Source: Nitrospirota bacterium
GTDB lineage: Bacteria > Nitrospirota > Nitrospiria > 2-01-FULL-66-17
DNA length: 64,000 nucleotides
Assembly: GCA_040757335.1 (NCBI GenBank)
Contig: JBFLXB010000001.1
Location: 124,001-188,000, forward strand
Direction: 5' to 3'
The notes under the pieces are model-generated. The model was given only the letters and a program-made list of their open reading frames with translations. It was not told the DNA's origin and did no database searches. The translations under genes and the position numbers were made by a program. Each line of letters starts with the position of its first letter. The first letter of the stretch is position 1. Shown here piece after piece: positions 22,499-31,051 of this stretch.

Positions 22499-24367
22499 TT
22501 AGCCTTTCTTGGTCTCGGTGTACTCCGCGTCCACGACTCGCTCGTGTGGGCCGATCCCCTCGGGGGACGGCGCACCCGGCGTGGGTCCGCCGGCGGGTGA
22601 TGGTCTTCCCGCTGCGGCCGCTTGGGCGTAGACGACCTTGCCGACTTCCTGCAGCGCTTGCTTGAGCGTCTCGGTGCGTTGCGCGACGAGCGCGGCGTCC
22701 CGTTTGGTATACGCTTCTTTGGTGTCCGCCACGGCCTTCTGAATGCGGGCCCGAAGTTCCGGGGCCAGCTTGTCGCCGAACTCTGCCAAGGTCTTATCGG
22801 CTTCGTAGCAGAGGTTGTCGGCGGCGTTGAGGGCCTCGGCGTCGGCCTTGCGCTTCCTGTCCTGCTCAGCGTAACGCTCGGCCTCTTGGATCATCCGACG
22901 CTTGTCTTCGTCGGAGAGCCTGGTGGAGCCAGTGATCCGAATCGATTGCGATCTCCCGGTCGCCATGTCCTTGGCCGACACATTCAGGATGCCGTTCGCG
23001 TCGATGTCGAAGGCCACGTCGATCTTGGGCACGCCGCGCGGGGCGGGCGCGAGGCCATCGAGGTTGAACGTGCCCAAGGTGGTGTTGTCGGCGGCCATGG
23101 GGCGCTCACCTTGGTACACGTGGATGGTCACGCTGGTCTGCATGTCTGCGGCGGTGGTGAAGGTCTCGGCGCGCCGAACCGGAATCGGCGTGTTGCGCCC
23201 GATCAGCGACGTGGCGACGCCGCCGAGGGTCTCCACGCCGAGGGTGAGCGGCGTGACGTCGACCAACACGATCTCCCCCAATCCTTTCTCGCCCGCCAGC
23301 ACGCCAGCCTGGATCGCGGCTCCGGCGGCCACGCACTCCATGGGATCGACCCCGACTTCGGCCTTTTTGCCGAGCAAGTCCTCGAAGAACGTGCGGACCA
23401 CGGGCATCCGAGTAGGACCGCCGACGAAGATCAGGCGGTCGATGTCCTTGGACGTGATGCCCGCGTCGCGGAGCGCCTGCTCCACGGGCGGGCGGCAGCG
23501 CTCGATGACGGGGCGGACCACGCGTTCCAGCTCCGCGCGCGTGAGCTCGTACTCGAAATGCTTGGCCTCGCCCCGTACCGCGGTCAGGTAGGGGAGGCTC
23601 ACGCGCGTCGTCATCGTATTCGAGAGTTCGATCTTCGCGATTTCAGCCGCTTCGAGCATCCGCGCCTCGGCCTTGCGGTCGCCGCGGATGTCGGCGCCGA
23701 GTTGGTCGCGCACCCGATCCGAGAGGTGGGCCAGGAGGCGCTGGTTCATGTCCGTCCCGCCCAGTTGGGTATCGCCGCTGGTGGCTTTGACCTCAAACAC
23801 GCCTTTGCCGAACTCCATCACGGTCACGTCCAGGGTGCCGCCGCCCAGGTCGACGACCAGGATTCGCAATTCCTGGCCGAGGCGGTCGAGACCGTACGCG
23901 AGCGACGCGGCGGTCGGCTCGTTCACCAGCCGCAACACCTCGATCCCCGCGATGCGGCCGGCGTCCTTGGTTGCGCTTCGCTGGTTGTCGTCGAAGTACG
24001 CGGGAACGGTGATGACGGCCTGGGTCACGGGCTCGCCGAGAAACGCTTCGGCATCCCGCTTGATCTTTTGCAGGAGGAACGCTGAAAGTTGTTCGGGCGA
24101 GAACTCACGGTCGCGTAGTCGGATGGTCTCACGCCGGCCCATGCGGCGCTTGAATGCGGTTGCCGTGCCTTCCGGGTTCACCACGGCTTGGCGTCGCGCG
24201 GGCTCGCCGATGATCATCTGACCATCTGCGGTCACGGCCACATAGCTCGGGAAGGCCTTGCCGCCCAGGCTCACGCCTTCCGCGCTCGGGATCGTGACCG
24301 GCCGGCCGCCGCGCAAGACCGCGGCGGAAGAGTTGGACGTTCCCAGGTCGATACCGATGACAAGCAT
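22499..24367 (-). CDS. dnaK: Chaperone DnaK (Hsp70)
   Basis: A 622-residue Hsp70. ATPase motifs: IGIDLGTSNSSAAVL at the N-terminus, VITVPAYFDDNQRSATKDAG, VVDLGGGTLDVTV and the adenosine loop VFVGGPTRM-like stretch (RLIFVGGPTRMPVV). The linker VLVDVTPLTLGVET leads to the substrate-binding domain and a lid, ending HERVVDAEYTETKKG. The phosphate loop has TSN where most DnaK proteins have TTN, so this is likely a divergent or second copy. ATG 24367 starts the first strand directly; an 11-codon extension is unlikely. No CIRCE element was found upstream. Confidence 0.95.
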   Translation of the reverse strand: MLVIGIDLGTSNSSAAVLRGGRPVTIPSAEGVSLGGKAFPSYVAVTADGQMIIGEPARRQAVVNPEGTATAFKRRMGRRETIRLRDREFSPEQLSAFLLQKIKRDAEAFLGEPVTQAVITVPAYFDDNQRSATKDAGRIAGIEVLRLVNEPTAASLAYGLDRLGQELRILVVDLGGGTLDVTVMEFGKGVFEVKATSGDTQLGGTDMNQRLLAHLSDRVRDQLGADIRGDRKAEARMLEAAEIAKIELSNTMTTRVSLPYLTAVRGEAKHFEYELTRAELERVVRPVIERCRPPVEQALRDAGITSKDIDRLIFVGGPTRMPVVRTFFEDLLGKKAEVGVDPMECVAAGAAIQAGVLAGEKGLGEIVLVDVTPLTLGVETLGGVATSLIGRNTPIPVRRAETFTTAADMQTSVTIHVYQGERPMAADNTTLGTFNLDGLAPAPRGVPKIDVAFDIDANGILNVSAKDMATGRSQSIRITGSTRLSDEDKRRMIQEAERYAEQDRKRKADAEALNAADNLCYEADKTLAEFGDKLAPELRARIQKAVADTKEAYTKRDAALVAQRTETLKQALQEVGKVVYAQAAAAGRPSPAGGPTPGAPSPEGIGPHERVVDAEYTETKKG

Positions 24368-24510
24368 TGACGATCTCCCGGGGTGGGACGTGCGAAACAA
24401 GGATCAGTTGGCAGAATCGCACAAGCCGGGAGTGGAGTCTATCCTCCTTCCGAGTAGCGCGAATAGCCAGAACGAGGGATGGGGACCTGGGAGAACCGGA
24501 CGTCCGGGAG

Positions 24511-25536
24511 CTACGCCGCCAGGCGGTCCGGCCGCCAGGCCAGGCCCAGCGTCAGGATGCGTTGCATCAGCGCTTTGTACGACAGGCCGACGCGCTTGGC
24601 GGATTCGGCGAAGTCTTCGCCGTCGCCGATCTGGGGGTTGGGGTTGGCTTCGATGATGTAGACGTGGCCCTCCGGGTCGAGGCGCAGGTCCAGGCGCGCG
24701 TAGCCGGATAAGCCAAGGACGCGATAGACGCGTTTGGCCAGGTGGTGGATACGGTCGGGCAGGCCGTTGGGGAGGTCCTTGGCCACGCCCGAGGTAATGT
24801 TGTACTTCTTCTGGTACGCGAGGCTCCACTTGACCCGCTGCGTGGCGATTTTCGGTGCGTCTTCGGGCATGCGGCTCAGGTCCAGTTCCCAGACCGGGAG
24901 CACCTGCAGCTTCTCATTGCCCAACACGCCCACGTACAATTCGCGGCCTGCGATGTAGCGCTCCACGATTGCGGGCGTCTTGACGTTCTGGTGCATGAAC
25001 GCCACGCGCTCGCGCAGCTTCTCGTCGTCGGCCACGATCGAAGCCTGTGAGATGCCGAGCGAGGCCTCTTCGCACACGGATTTCACGATCAACGGAAATT
25101 CGAGACGCTTGGGCCGACGGGGCTTGCGCCCGATGGGCACCACCATGAAATCCGGGAACGGAATCCGATGGTACGAGAGCAGTTTCTTGGAAAGCCCTTT
25201 GTCTCGGGCCAACATGAGGCCGCGCGGATTGCAGCCGGTGTAGGGGATGCCCATCAATTCCAAAAACGAGACGACGTTCTGATCCCACAACGGTACGTCG
25301 TTGAATTCCTCGAGCAGGTTGAACGCGATGTCGGGTTTGAAGTCCTCGAGGGGTTTCCGGAGCACGCCCAGGTCGCTGCGCACGCCGACCGGCAGGACTT
25401 CGTGCTTCATGCAACGCAACGCCTTGACCACGTCGTACTCGGTCTTCCACTCGACCGTGTTGAGGTCGATACCCGTGACGTCCTCCGGCGGGATCAGGTC
25501 CTCATGCATTAGCGCCGCGATTCGTAGCCTCTTCAT
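24511..25536 (-). CDS. ATP-grasp ligase (D-Ala-D-Ala ligase-like)
   Basis: A 341-residue ATP-grasp enzyme. The N-terminal Rossmann-like part holds PDIAFNLLEEFNDVPLWDQN and GIPYTGCNPRGLMLARDK, as in D-Ala-D-Ala ligases. Central ATP-binding elements are FPLIVKSVCEEASLGIS and ERYIAGRELYVGVLG. C-terminal metal ligands are in YARLDLRLDPEGHVYIIEANPNPQIG. The family joins a carboxylate to an amine through an acyl phosphate. Substrate is unknown. Start ATG 25536 overlaps the stop of the zinc metallopeptidase gene (ATGA), so the two are co-translated and probably act on the same peptide or amide. Confidence 0.88.
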   Translation of the reverse strand: MKRLRIAALMHEDLIPPEDVTGIDLNTVEWKTEYDVVKALRCMKHEVLPVGVRSDLGVLRKPLEDFKPDIAFNLLEEFNDVPLWDQNVVSFLELMGIPYTGCNPRGLMLARDKGLSKKLLSYHRIPFPDFMVVPIGRKPRRPKRLEFPLIVKSVCEEASLGISQASIVADDEKLRERVAFMHQNVKTPAIVERYIAGRELYVGVLGNEKLQVLPVWELDLSRMPEDAPKIATQRVKWSLAYQKKYNITSGVAKDLPNGLPDRIHHLAKRVYRVLGLSGYARLDLRLDPEGHVYIIEANPNPQIGDGEDFAESAKRVGLSYKALMQRILTLGLAWRPDRLAA

Positions 25537-26567
25537 AACGCTACGCGGTGACGACCGCTATGCAGGAAGTTCATGGTCTGCACCGTGAGCAACAGCATGA
25601 AGTCCAGTTTAGCCTGTTCGGGCGCCATGGCCAGTCTCAGGTCGAGTTCACGGCAGCGCGCGATCATGGATTCCAGTAATCGGTCGATGGTGTATTGGTA
25701 CGCGCCGGTCCGCTCCGCGACTCTGCGCCGCGCTTCCTTGCGCAGGCGCGCGATGAAGTGCGCCGCGGTCATCGCGCCGTTGGCCGACGCCGCGTCCACG
25801 AAGAGGCGTTTGAGATCCTGATCGTAGAAGTGCGGGTGTTCCAGGCCGTAGTGCGCGCGCCGACTCTGGTAGTGCTCGCGCAGGGTCTTGGTCAATGACG
25901 GCAGAGGATCGACCTGGTCGGTGCGAGCCACCGGCGGCGGAACGTCCGCGAGCTCGCCCATCAGCGCGTCCACATATTCAAGCTTTTTCAACGCGGGCCA
26001 GCCCGCGTACTGCGTTCGCCAGTCCGAGTTCGGGTCGAGCCACACCGCGAACGTCTCGGCAAAGTCTTCGTCCGGATGGCTCTGGGAGTACCAGAGGTCC
26101 AGGTGCAGGACAAATCGTTTGCTGTAGGGGCGGGGCGTGTAATAAGTGGGGTAAGGCACGTTGGATTTCCCGAACACCTGCTTGCGCCGCTTGCGCAGCC
26201 GTAACCGGTAGGCGTTTTCGATGGCGTGCCCAACCTCGTGTCTGAGAATTTTCATGCACCATTCCGGGGTGCCGCCTTCAACCTCAAGCATTTGTTGAAG
26301 TTCGAGTTTGGCGAGCCGGGGGTGGACCAGATAGAAGGGAACCGCGATTCCGGGGATCCCGTCGGGCGTGAACCACTCGTCCGCGATCCACACGTGCGGG
26401 CGGAACAGGAGCCGGTGGCCGGCCAACTCCGCAGCCAGTTGGTCGAGTCGCGCGACCAGCGAGCTGTTGTCGATCGACAGGTGGAGATCGCACAGCCGCA
26501 GATCCAGCAGCTTCTCGTCGGGCCAGGAGGCCCACTCGGGCTCAAGGGTCGGAGTGTCGGGCTCCAT
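25533..26567 (-). CDS. Putative zinc-binding metallopeptidase
   Basis: About 344 residues. A zincin motif is clear: ILRHEVGHAIENAYR (HExxH near residue 120), with a probable third ligand in DEDFAETFAVWL about 60 residues later. The sequence around matches uncharacterised putative zinc metallopeptidases found in many environmental bacteria. There is no signal peptide or membrane segment, so it is cytoplasmic. ATG 26567 is preferred; GTG 26585 is an in-frame alternative, and neither has a strong Shine-Dalgarno. It overlaps the ATP-grasp ligase gene by four bases. A ligase/peptidase pair suggests making and trimming of a small peptide, by inference only. Confidence 0.8.
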   Translation of the reverse strand: MEPDTPTLEPEWASWPDEKLLDLRLCDLHLSIDNSSLVARLDQLAAELAGHRLLFRPHVWIADEWFTPDGIPGIAVPFYLVHPRLAKLELQQMLEVEGGTPEWCMKILRHEVGHAIENAYRLRLRKRRKQVFGKSNVPYPTYYTPRPYSKRFVLHLDLWYSQSHPDEDFAETFAVWLDPNSDWRTQYAGWPALKKLEYVDALMGELADVPPPVARTDQVDPLPSLTKTLREHYQSRRAHYGLEHPHFYDQDLKRLFVDAASANGAMTAAHFIARLRKEARRRVAERTGAYQYTIDRLLESMIARCRELDLRLAMAPEQAKLDFMLLLTVQTMNFLHSGRHRVAL

Positions 26568-26648
26568 CAGCTCGCTGCGTTGCACACGCGGTCAATTTTA
26601 ACAGGTTTACGGACCGACGGAGCGTGTCACCGTGGGGCCATCCCCGCG

Positions 26649-26676
26649 TTGACAGATGACGTGCCGCTGGTATGGT
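26649..26676 (+). promoter_or_regulatory. Sigma-70 promoter of the FHA-GGDEF gene
   Basis: TTGACA (26649-26654), a 16-base spacer and TATGGT (26671-26676). The implied transcript starts near 26683, which supports translation from ATG 26701 and excludes the longer frame beginning at 26656. Confidence 0.7.
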
Positions 26677-26700
26677 GGAGCCGAACGTCTTGGCCCGGTC

Positions 26701-27645
26701 ATGACCGCGACACCCGAATCATCTGGGTCTACCCGCAACGCCCGTCACGCCGATGAAACCACGGTCGGCATGGCCGACGCGTCCGAAAAGCGCCGGCTCA
26801 ACCGCAAAGTCCGAAATCTGGCGTGTTTGGTCGTGATCAGCGGCGCGTCGATAGGCGAGAAGATCGCTCTGGCCAAGGACCGGTACCTGGTCGGCCGACA
26901 GGCGGATGCGGACATCTGTTTCGATGACGCGTTGGTCTCCCGGCGGCACGCGGAACTGCTGGTCGCGCCTGAGGGCGTCGTCATTCTTCGGGATCTGGGG
27001 AGCCGCAACGGCACGTACTGCAACGAGCAGAAGATCACGGAACGCGAACTCAGAGACGGCGATCTGTTGTGGATCGGCGGCTCGGTGCTCAAATACGTGG
27101 CGCCGGACAGCGCCGAGAGCCTGTATGTGAACGTGATGTCGGACCGGGCCCGGCTTGACGGGCTCACCGGGCTGTTGAATCGACGGACTCTGGAGGACTA
27201 TCTCGAGCGGATCTTCCAGCGCTGCCGAGCCCTCCACGAGCCCCTCTCGGTCGCCATGGTGGACGTGGACCATTTCAAAAGGGTCAACGACGAGTGGGGG
27301 CATCAAGCCGGCGACTTCGTGCTCAAGGAGATCGCCTCGCTCCTGAAACACGGGTTTCGACCCACCGATCTCCTCGCACGATACGGAGGGGAAGAGTTTG
27401 GCCTGATCCTGCCGTACACCAACGAGCAGGAAGCCCTCACGGTCGGCGAACGGATCCGCTCCGCGGTGGCAGCGCATCGGTTTGAGTTTCGAGAGCAGCG
27501 GATACACGTCACCATCAGCGTCGGAATCGCTGAGCTGTCCGAACGTTTGGAAGCGGCGCCCGTGTTGATCGGTCATGCCGACCGCGCCCTGTACGCGGCC
27601 AAGCAACGCGGCCGGAACCAAACCGTCTGCTTTAGCGCGACCTAA
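26701..27645 (+). CDS. FHA-GGDEF diguanylate cyclase
   Basis: About 314 residues. An FHA domain (residues ~40-130) shows the phosphothreonine-binding core YLVGRQADADICFDD, VSRRHAELL and LGSRNGTYCN. A GGDEF domain follows, with LDGLTGLLNRRTLEDYL, MVDVDHFKRVNDEWGHQAGD, the active-site GGEEF and the terminal ADRALYAAKQRGRN. The active site is intact, so it should make cyclic di-GMP from two GTP. The product-inhibition RxxD lies five residues before GGEEF (RPTDLLARYGGEEF). Activity is probably tuned by Ser/Thr phosphorylation read by the FHA domain. The kinase is not in the window. Confidence 0.93.
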   Translation: MTATPESSGSTRNARHADETTVGMADASEKRRLNRKVRNLACLVVISGASIGEKIALAKDRYLVGRQADADICFDDALVSRRHAELLVAPEGVVILRDLGSRNGTYCNEQKITERELRDGDLLWIGGSVLKYVAPDSAESLYVNVMSDRARLDGLTGLLNRRTLEDYLERIFQRCRALHEPLSVAMVDVDHFKRVNDEWGHQAGDFVLKEIASLLKHGFRPTDLLARYGGEEFGLILPYTNEQEALTVGERIRSAVAAHRFEFREQRIHVTISVGIAELSERLEAAPVLIGHADRALYAAKQRGRNQTVCFSAT

Positions 27646-27777
27646 CGCGCGCTTCCCTGCCCCGTCGCAGTTTTCGGAGTACCGTCGGGGCCATTTCGTC
27701 CAGGCGGATTGACAAGCGCGCGCCCGGGTGGCAGGGTAGACGAGGTCGCTCTGCCGAGCCGACGTCGACGACACTGC

Positions 27778-28836
27778 GTGATTGAAGAGACTCGCCGCGC
27801 GTTCCTGCAACGGGCGCTGGCCCGGCTCGGGGTGCTGGCCGCACCGTGGCTCGGGTACGCGCCGCGGGCCGAGGCGCATCCACCGGGCCCATCCGACGCG
27901 CCCGCGCTGAACACGCCCAAATACCTCGAACTCTTGGACGAACTTCAACGCGAACACGGCTTCGAGCGGAATGCCCTTGCCGCGCTGTTCGGGAAGGCAC
28001 GACTGCGATCAGAGATCGGAGGTCTCTTCGAACATGCTCCGGAGCGCTTGCCGGTGGAGCAGTATTTCCACCGGCTGGTCACGCCGGACCTGACGCGCGG
28101 CGGGGTGACCTACCTTCGCCAGCGGCGCGGGCTGTTTCAGACCATCGAGAAGCGGTACGGGGTGGATCCCGCGGTCATCACCGCGATTGTGGGAGTTGAG
28201 ACGCGGTACGGCCGTCGCCCCGACGGTGGATATCGGGTCTTCGACGCCCTCAATACCATCTTCTCCGAGGTCGGGCGGCGTGAAGGATTCGCGCGCCGCG
28301 AATTGATCCAGTTTCTCCTGCTGTGTCGCGAGGAAAAATGGAACCCGCTGGACGTCAAGGGCTCCTACGCAGGGGCGATGGGCACGCCGCAGTTCGTCCC
28401 GTCCAGCTACCGGAACTACGCGGTTGACCATGACGGCGACGGCCGGCGCGACCTGTGGCGGTCTGACGGTGACATCGCAGCGAGCGTGGCGAACTTCCTC
28501 ATTGCTCACGGGTGGCGCTCCGGCGAGCAGATACGCCTCTACGTGAACGTGGACCCAGAGCAGGGCCGGATCCGCGACCTGCTCGATCAGGGACTAGAGG
28601 GGAGGGTTCGTCTCAAAGAGTTGCCCGATCTCGGCGGCGGGTGGAGCGCTGATCTGCGCCCCTCGGAGCTCGATCAGGAGGTGTCGCTGTTCGCCTATGC
28701 GTGGAAGGAGGGCCGCCGGACCGTGGCGCTCCTGCCCAACTTCCACACGCTTCTGCGGTACAATCGCTCGGTGAACTACGCGCTGGTGGTGGCCGACCTG
28801 GCGGAGTTGTACGGCGGGTTGGCGGGCAGCGCATAA
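27778..28836 (+). CDS. mltB: Lytic murein transglycosylase B with Tat-type signal
   Basis: About 352 residues of the MltB/SLT_2 family. Catalytic Glu is in AIVGVETRYGRR, followed by FDALNTIFSEVGRREGFARR, GSYAGAMGTPQFVPSSY and VDHDGDGRRDLW, all typical. It would cleave the MurNAc-GlcNAc bond of peptidoglycan, forming 1,6-anhydro ends, in the periplasm. GTG 27778 gives an N-terminus ETRRAFLQRALARLGVLAAP that fits the twin-arginine pattern (T-R-R-x-F-L) and ends AEA, so export may be by Tat. That is unusual for MltB proteins, which are commonly Sec lipoproteins. The frame upstream to 27709 is not signal-like. Confidence 0.9.
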   Translation: MIEETRRAFLQRALARLGVLAAPWLGYAPRAEAHPPGPSDAPALNTPKYLELLDELQREHGFERNALAALFGKARLRSEIGGLFEHAPERLPVEQYFHRLVTPDLTRGGVTYLRQRRGLFQTIEKRYGVDPAVITAIVGVETRYGRRPDGGYRVFDALNTIFSEVGRREGFARRELIQFLLLCREEKWNPLDVKGSYAGAMGTPQFVPSSYRNYAVDHDGDGRRDLWRSDGDIAASVANFLIAHGWRSGEQIRLYVNVDPEQGRIRDLLDQGLEGRVRLKELPDLGGGWSADLRPSELDQEVSLFAYAWKEGRRTVALLPNFHTLLRYNRSVNYALVVADLAELYGGLAGSA

Positions 28837-28875
28837 GTCCGGGTTGCGCAGCGACTGCGGAGCGTGTCCGGGACG

Positions 28876-29499
28876 ATGAAGACGCGGCTTGGCGATTCGA
28901 GCGGGAGTCCCTCCTACCGGGCGCCTCGGCGCGTGTCTCGCGTTGCGCTTTGGGTCGGCGCGGCCGTCCTGGCGGTGGCGGCTGTCGCGTTCATCGTCGG
29001 GTGGTTCCTGCCTGCGGACTACCATATCGGGGCCGAGCTTGTCATCCCTACGCCCGCGGAGCGGGTGTGGCGGGGATTGGTGGTACCCGACCGCTGGAGC
29101 AAGTGGCTTCCGTGGATTCGAACGGTTATCGTAACCAACGATCTCCGCGGAGGGGTGGGCAGTCGACGCCGGATTGTGAGCGTTCTTCCCGGAGGGCGAG
29201 AGCTTGTCAGCGACGTGGAGGTGACGGAGTGGACGGAGGGCTCGCGGTACGCTCACCGTCACCTGACGGATTCTCTCGATGGGTGGACTCTGCCGGTCTC
29301 GGACGGCCGAGTCGAGGTGGACCTCGAACGCGTGGCCGATCACGCGTGTCGCCTTCGGATCACCGCCTCCTTTCGAGCGAGCGGGGCGCTGGCTCGGTGG
29401 TGGGCGTTGGTTGTGGCCAAACCGCTTGCGGGAAGGGCGCTGAACGAACGGCTCGACGAATTCTCCTCCCGCATCCAGAGCGCCACGCCGGAAACCTGA
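28876..29499 (+). CDS. Membrane-anchored SRPBCC (polyketide-cyclase-like) protein
   Basis: About 207 residues. One N-terminal helix (VALWVGAAVLAVAAVAFIVGWFLP) is followed by a domain of about 145 residues starting AELVIPTPAERVWRGLV and PDRWSKWLPWIRTV. That is the START-like SRPBCC pattern (helix-grip fold binding a hydrophobic ligand). The ligand is unknown. ATG 28876 is preferred; GTG 28864 is possible, but GGAG would then be only one base away. The gene lies between the transglycosylase and NhaA genes on the same strand. Confidence 0.7.
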   Translation: MKTRLGDSSGSPSYRAPRRVSRVALWVGAAVLAVAAVAFIVGWFLPADYHIGAELVIPTPAERVWRGLVVPDRWSKWLPWIRTVIVTNDLRGGVGSRRRIVSVLPGGRELVSDVEVTEWTEGSRYAHRHLTDSLDGWTLPVSDGRVEVDLERVADHACRLRITASFRASGALARWWALVVAKPLAGRALNERLDEFSSRIQSATPET

Positions 29500-29595
29500 A
29501 CGGTCCGTCCGAGTTGTTTCTGGTAAAATCCCTCCGCTGTTCACTCTTCGTGCACACGCTCGATTGCGTTGAGCGTGCAACCGGATAATCGTTCC

Positions 29596-30999
29596 ATGCC
29601 GACTCTGATCGAACGCTCGTTGCGGCCGTTCGAACGATTCGTCAAGCTCGAGTCTTCGGGGGGCGTTCTCCTCCTCGGGTGCTCGCTGCTCGCTCTTCTT
29701 GCGGCGAACTCCTTGTGGGCAGGAGCGGTTGAACACCTCTGGGAAACGCCCGTCACGATCGGCGCGGGCCGCTGGATATTGACGCTGTCTCTCCACCACT
29801 GGATCAACGACGGTTTGATGGCGATTTTTTTCTTCGTCATCGGCCTGGAGATCAAGCGGGAATTTTTGGTGGGCGAACTCGCGTCCCCCCGACATGCTGC
29901 GCTTCCCGTTGCGGCCGCGGTCGGCGGGATGGCGATTCCCGCCGCCATCTATGCGCTGTTCAACGGCGGGACCCCCACCGCGCGCGGGTGGGGCATCCCG
30001 ATGGCGACGGACATTGCATTCGCCATCGGTATCCTGACGCTGTTGGGCAAGCGTGTCCCCCTCTCGCTCAAGGTCTTCCTCACCGCGTTGGCGATCGTGG
30101 ACGACCTGGGCTCGGTGGTGGTGATCGCCTTGTTCTACACGGAGACCATCAACTGGGGGAGCGTGTTCCCGGGCCTCATTATTCTCGTGGTTCTGATGGA
30201 ACTGAACCGGCAGGGCGTGCGGCACCCGCTGGTGTACGGGGTCTTGGGCTTGGGGCTCTGGTTCGCGGTCCTCTCATCCGGAATCCACGCCACGATCGCG
30301 GGCGTCTTGTTGGCGATGACCATCCCGTCGCGCGCCCGTCTCGACAGCGATCAGTTCCTGGCGCAGAGCCGCGCGACGTTGGAGGAGTTCGAGCGGGCCG
30401 GGCACTCCCGGGAGGACGAGTTCATCTCCGAAGCGCATCAATCCGCGCTGCAGGCGTTGAAAAGCGGGACGATTCACGTTCAGACCCCGATGGAGCGATT
30501 GGAGCATACACTGCATCCCGGGATGCAGTTTGTGGTCATGCCGCTCTTCGCGCTGGCGAACGCCGGCGTTTCGTTCTCGGGGCTGGGGCTTGAACTGCTG
30601 GCTGATCCGGTCGTGCTGGGTGTCTTCTTCGGGCTGGTGGTCGGCAAGCAGGTCGGGATCTTTTTGTTTGCGTGGGGCGCGGTCCGAGCGGGTCTCGCCG
30701 CATTGCCGTCGGAGTTGGGGTGGCGCCACATCTACGGCGCGGCGTGGCTGGGCGGCATCGGGTTCACCATGTCGCTGTTCATCGCGAACCTGGCGTTCGC
30801 CGAATCCGCGTTGTTGTCCTCGGCCAAACTCGGAATCTTGAGCGCATCGCTGGTCGCCGGATTGACCGGATGGGCGATCCTGAGCCGCACGCGGGCCGGC
30901 GGGACCCGCACCCCTGAGACTGCGTCGGATGGTCACGCCCGCGCTCCGCTCGGGGCGTCACGGCCTGGGGAGGCGGTCGAGAAGACAGGGGGACGGTGA
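29596..30999 (+). CDS. nhaA: Na+/H+ antiporter NhaA
   Basis: About 467 residues, longer than the roughly 390 of E. coli NhaA because of an extra loop and a polar C-terminal tail. Family hallmarks: HHWINDGLMAIFFFVIGLEIKREF in TM2, WGIPMATDIAFAIGIL in TM4 and the ion-binding Asp pair in ALAIVDDLGSVVVIALFYT. The later segment GGIGFTMSLFIANLAF is also typical. It exchanges two protons for one Na+ and defends cytoplasmic pH and sodium level. ATG 29596 is chosen because the helix pattern starts there. Its end is 52 bases from the convergent TreY gene, at the edge of the osmotic/trehalose island. Confidence 0.96.
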   Translation: MPTLIERSLRPFERFVKLESSGGVLLLGCSLLALLAANSLWAGAVEHLWETPVTIGAGRWILTLSLHHWINDGLMAIFFFVIGLEIKREFLVGELASPRHAALPVAAAVGGMAIPAAIYALFNGGTPTARGWGIPMATDIAFAIGILTLLGKRVPLSLKVFLTALAIVDDLGSVVVIALFYTETINWGSVFPGLIILVVLMELNRQGVRHPLVYGVLGLGLWFAVLSSGIHATIAGVLLAMTIPSRARLDSDQFLAQSRATLEEFERAGHSREDEFISEAHQSALQALKSGTIHVQTPMERLEHTLHPGMQFVVMPLFALANAGVSFSGLGLELLADPVVLGVFFGLVVGKQVGIFLFAWGAVRAGLAALPSELGWRHIYGAAWLGGIGFTMSLFIANLAFAESALLSSAKLGILSASLVAGLTGWAILSRTRAGGTRTPETASDGHARAPLGASRPGEAVEKTGGR

Positions 31000-31051
31000 G
31001 CGTCACGGCGTTCGAGCAACCGAGCGCCCTGCCCTGGTGGCGGTCCGGCGG

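Noticed and set aside
22622-24085. 487-codon open frame opposite dnaK
   Set aside because: DnaK antisense strands are well known for long spurious frames; the sense gene is unambiguous.
26696-26707. Perfect 12-base palindrome CGGTCATGACCG over the FHA-GGDEF start codon
   Set aside because: A single short palindrome containing ATG's own symmetry; no second copy nearby, so no basis to call an operator.
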